NCBI RefSeq assembly: GCF_009649785.1
Contig: NZ_WJOK01000029.1
Location: 1-63,969 of the forward strand
Origin: Agrobacterium tumefaciens
Lineage (GTDB): Bacteria > Pseudomonadota > Alphaproteobacteria > Rhizobiales > Rhizobiaceae
Length of the DNA stretch: 63,969 bases
Direction of reading: 5' to 3'
The first letter of the stretch is position 1, and every line of letters begins with the position of its first letter. The translations under genes were made by a program, and so were the position numbers. Under the pieces are notes generated by a model. The model did not search any database. It was not told the origin of the DNA and worked only from the letters and a program-made list of their open reading frames with translations. Shown here piece by piece: positions 61,264 through 63,969 of the stretch.

Positions 61264-63624
61264 ATGAGCATGACCAAACACGACCTTTCATCACGACATT
61301 TTCGGCGAAAAATCTCGGAATTCTGCGAGCTTCGTATCGCTCCGATCGCATCCAGGCGGGTGTTGGAGACTATACGGCCTTATCTCGCCAGTTTGATCGT
61401 CTACCGGAAATCGCCCCCGCTTCTGAATGGCCACATCGACTGGACGATGATCAGTCAGGCCTGTGGGATCGAAGCCGAGTTGACGGCAGAACTGAAAAAG
61501 CAGCTCCGGCCAGGCTTGGATGCAATCATCCGCTGGCTCGGCGCACCAGCGGCCGAAGAACGACGACCGCCAAAGTCGACAGTTCGCTTGGGCAAAATGG
61601 CGCCCATCAAGAAGGCAGCTTCCGCCCGCTCAGCCCGACAGCCACAAAGCGCGGCGACCGACGGTGCCTTTACCCGGTCTGCGTCGACATTGCGCGGGCC
61701 TGCACCAAAAGCGATAAGCCCTTTCCCAGAAGCACTATTTGAAGCGACAGAAGATCCGGCGAGCTTTCAGGACGCTTTGGTCTACCATATGCGCCGGTTC
61801 GGTGACACATATTGGCAGCTCCACCGCGCCGTTGTTCATCTGGATGAGACATTTGACAACAAGACGCTGCTATCCTGGATGCAGGGGGAGCGCGTGCCCC
61901 GCTCCGTTGCCAGCTTTAATATCCTGCGCCGCATTGAGCGGCGCTATCGGTTGCAGGAAGGATATTTCAAGGACAAACTGCCGCACCAGACGCGCTCCCT
62001 TTATGGTCATGATCTCGGCGATATCAGCCCGGCTGAGCGGCGCAGAATTTCAGTGCATCTGCCAGATGACTTCAGCAACCTGCCCTTTACCAAGCGCGAG
62101 GAGATTCTCGATTGGGTGCGCCGGGTTATCATTTCCGGATCGACAGAGTATCGCCGATATCAGGCAGCGGCCAGCAAGCAACGTTATGCCATCCGCTTTC
62201 CCGGCGTCACTTATGGCGGCAGCTTTCTTTCCTCTCGTTCGTTGGTCTCCGCGGCCGGCGCCAATCAGAACGTCGCGGCGGAACTTGATGATCCGGATCT
62301 GCTCTCCGGCGTTGTCGATGCGCCGCCGAGGCTTGCCATGGAAATGGCTGATCTCATCCGCTTCAAGACTTCGACGCTGACGGCGATTGGCTTTCAGCGC
62401 AATGGCGTATGGGGTGAAGAAACAGCCTCCCAGAAGATTGAGCACCTCGGCTTGATGTTTGGTGCGCTGGCTGCCTCACCAAACGGTGTCGTGAAGGGTT
62501 TCGGTATCCCAGTCAGCCAGTTGAGCTTCGGCCTTCTCGTCTTCCCCGGTGTTTGGGACTGGTATCTGCAGTGGAGGGAACAGCGACGTGGTTTCTATAC
62601 CAAGTGGGAAGAAGACATGCTGATAGTCGCCCAGGCTCTTACTCGCGCTGACGTCGGCTGGATACGGCAGCATCCGGAGTTGCTTCGGAATGTCAGGCCA
62701 ATCGCGGGTTTGATTGAGCAGCAAGAAATCGACTTCGCGGCTCGCGACTGGCACAGCGCCTGTGATGCGTTTCACCGACATGCCGCTAACCGTTCCAAGG
62801 AGATCCAGCGAGTGATGCGCGTGCATCGCGATCCATTCGAGCCGATCATGTGCGTCCTTGAGGCAGAAAGTCCATTGGCTGAATATCGTAAGATCACCGA
62901 TGAGATTCTTGAACGCATGCCGGATGAGAACAGATATCCACGGTCGGCGGCCGAAGCCGTCAGATCATTCCTGCTGCTTCGGCTTGGCCTGCACCTTGGA
63001 TTGCGGCAAAAGAACCTTCGCCAATTACGCGTCTGCCCGCGCGGACATTATCCGACCTCCGAACGCCGACTTGAGGACATGAAATGCGGCGAGCTGCGCT
63101 GGAGCGACCGCGACAATGGGTGGGAGGTTCTTATCCCATCGGTCGCGTTCAAAAACTCGGGCTCCTCCTTCTTCGGACAGAAGCCATTCCGGTTGATTTT
63201 ACCCGACCTTCTAGATCTCTACAAATATCTCGACGCTTATATCGACAGGCATCGTGGAGTTCTGCTCGGCGGTGCGAATGATCCCCAAACGCTATTCGTC
63301 AAAACGGTAAAAACTACCAGTATTGATGCTGCTTATAATTCGACGACATTTTACGAGGCTTGGCGGACTGTCATCCAACGTTACGGCATCTATAATCCCT
63401 ATACCGGACGGGGTGCGATCAAGGGCCTACTGCCGCATGGACCGCATAACCTGCGGGACATTCTTGCGACGCATATTCTGAAGCAGACCGGATCCTACGA
63501 GCAGGCAAGCTACGCCATTCAGGATACTCCCGATGTCGTGCAGCAGCACTACGGTCGCTTCTTGCCGCAAGACAAGGCGGCCCTAGCTGCCAAAATCCTC
63601 AACCAGGTTTGGGAAGCTGCGTAA
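61264..63624 (+). CDS. Large tyrosine recombinase
   Basis: About 786 residues from ATG 61264 (in-frame starts at 61183 and 61270 are also possible). The C-terminal third is a tyrosine recombinase catalytic domain: first arginine in LGLHLGLRQKNLRQLR, HNLRDILATH as the H-x-x-R box, and the nucleophile tyrosine in QQHYGRF at 63550-63552. The N-terminal 500 residues are unlike phage integrases. They may bind DNA or regulate strand exchange. Large recombinases of this sort occur on rhizobial plasmids and islands. It could have moved the neighbouring giant-gene operon (inference). Confidence 0.85.
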   Translation: MSMTKHDLSSRHFRRKISEFCELRIAPIASRRVLETIRPYLASLIVYRKSPPLLNGHIDWTMISQACGIEAELTAELKKQLRPGLDAIIRWLGAPAAEERRPPKSTVRLGKMAPIKKAASARSARQPQSAATDGAFTRSASTLRGPAPKAISPFPEALFEATEDPASFQDALVYHMRRFGDTYWQLHRAVVHLDETFDNKTLLSWMQGERVPRSVASFNILRRIERRYRLQEGYFKDKLPHQTRSLYGHDLGDISPAERRRISVHLPDDFSNLPFTKREEILDWVRRVIISGSTEYRRYQAAASKQRYAIRFPGVTYGGSFLSSRSLVSAAGANQNVAAELDDPDLLSGVVDAPPRLAMEMADLIRFKTSTLTAIGFQRNGVWGEETASQKIEHLGLMFGALAASPNGVVKGFGIPVSQLSFGLLVFPGVWDWYLQWREQRRGFYTKWEEDMLIVAQALTRADVGWIRQHPELLRNVRPIAGLIEQQEIDFAARDWHSACDAFHRHAANRSKEIQRVMRVHRDPFEPIMCVLEAESPLAEYRKITDEILERMPDENRYPRSAAEAVRSFLLLRLGLHLGLRQKNLRQLRVCPRGHYPTSERRLEDMKCGELRWSDRDNGWEVLIPSVAFKNSGSSFFGQKPFRLILPDLLDLYKYLDAYIDRHRGVLLGGANDPQTLFVKTVKTTSIDAAYNSTTFYEAWRTVIQRYGIYNPYTGRGAIKGLLPHGPHNLRDILATHILKQTGSYEQASYAIQDTPDVVQQHYGRFLPQDKAALAAKILNQVWEAA

Positions 63625-63671
63625 GATCGGATCAGATATTTGGCTCGGATAGTGATGACAGTCTCCGTCCG

Positions 63672-63969
63672 TGTCAATCGGCACAGAACATTCACCCCTT
63701 TTACTTATCCAATTTTCACCCCCCTGTAGGCGATCAGCGCTTGGCCTGCCCGGCGCTGGCCGGGGTTGCAGAGGGTAGGCCAAGTGCGGGTGATGGGTGT
63801 CTTCGGCTTTAGCTTTGAGAGCGGTTCTTGAAGCGCCAGGACTCGTTCCCGGTTTCGACGATTTCGCAGTGATGGGTCAGGCGATCAAGGAGTGCCGTCG
63901 TCATCTTGGCATCACCAAACACCGACGGCCATTCGCCGAAGGCAAGGTTCGTGGTGACGATGATCGAGG
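63672..63969 (-). mobile_element. IS21-family insertion sequence, partial
   Basis: The end of an IS21-type element that runs out of the window. Its presumed end begins near TGTCAATCGGCACAG (63672), with two TTCACCCC repeats (63690-63697 and about 63714-63721), then the 3' end of istB. The exact boundary is uncertain. Confidence 0.65.
63809..63969 (-). CDS. istB: IstB-type IS21 helper ATPase, C-terminal part
   Basis: The minus strand encodes the C-terminal 52 residues of Ist[41 protein letters not shown], and [11 protein letters not shown] before the stop. This is the conserved end of the AAA+ helper protein of IS21 transposition ([16 protein letters not shown]). The Walker motifs and istA lie outside the window. 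Confidence 0.92.
   Translation of the reverse strand, partial: SIIVTTNLAFGEWPSVFGDAKMTTALLDRLTHHCEIVETGNESWRFKNRSQS

Overview
The window reads as accessory DNA from an alphaproteobacterium, most likely a member of the Rhizobiales (Rhizobium, Agrobacterium or Brucella/Ochrobactrum type). This rests on gene content and style: many LysR regulators, a PaoABC-type molybdenum hydroxylase, a class III cyclase fused to TolB-like and TPR regions, and a NudK-type Nudix enzyme. It is inference, because no rRNA or housekeeping marker is present. No tRNA, rRNA or CRISPR array was seen.

Layout. (1) 77-2256: a HipA-family kinase followed by a large HTH protein, in the reverse of the usual hipB-hipA order. 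(2) 2343-7352: a LysR gene divergent from a compact operon of RidA-like protein, class V aminotransferase, atypical SDR, GNAT acetyltransferase, alpha/beta hydrolase and SnoaL-like protein. (3) 7571-11328: nucleotidyltransferase, nudK, DeoR-type regulator, LysR and a YdcZ-type transporter. (4) 11351-13362: an azoreductase gene cut off after 44 codons by an ISL3-family insertion sequence, whose other side joins the end of a Tn3-family transposon. (5) 13368-31968: a redox and molybdenum region with a LysR, a cyclase/TolB/TPR protein, paoABC-xdhC, a cytochrome P460 / cytochrome b / moaA operon, mocA, an MFS exporter, an old yellow enzyme with an SDR, a frameshifted membrane flavodoxin, an exported aldo/keto reductase and a second LysR. 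(6) 32322-42510: a TolB-like protein, a UPF0303 protein, a TetR-controlled cassette (MDR reductase, SDR, old yellow enzyme), LysR/SDR, DUF1330, a probably frameshifted gene and a membrane protein. (7) 43105-60603: two giant genes (3190 and 2276 residues) whose ends overlap, followed by a protein-glutaminase-type deamidase. (8) 60639-63969: a truncated FecCD permease gene, a large tyrosine recombinase and the end of an IS21-family element.

Two observations stand out. First, the giant-giant-deamidase operon in region 7 fills about 17.5 kb. Neither giant matches a family I can name, and no immunity-like gene adjoins. The third protein has the Cys-His-Asp spacing of bacterial protein-glutaminase. 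Second, five transcription units in region 5 share a fixed-geometry promoter element. In gene sense it is a 19-bp dyad ending in TTTCTAA, then ATGC four bases later, then a -10-like hexamer 19-20 bases after the dyad. It lies upstream of the cyclase, paoABC-xdhC, the P460-cytochrome b-moaA operon, the MFS gene and the old yellow enzyme-SDR pair. This suggests one regulon that combines molybdenum hydroxylase, heme/redox proteins, ene-reductase and efflux.

All functional calls come from reading motifs, gene order and family resemblance by eye. No database search was possible.
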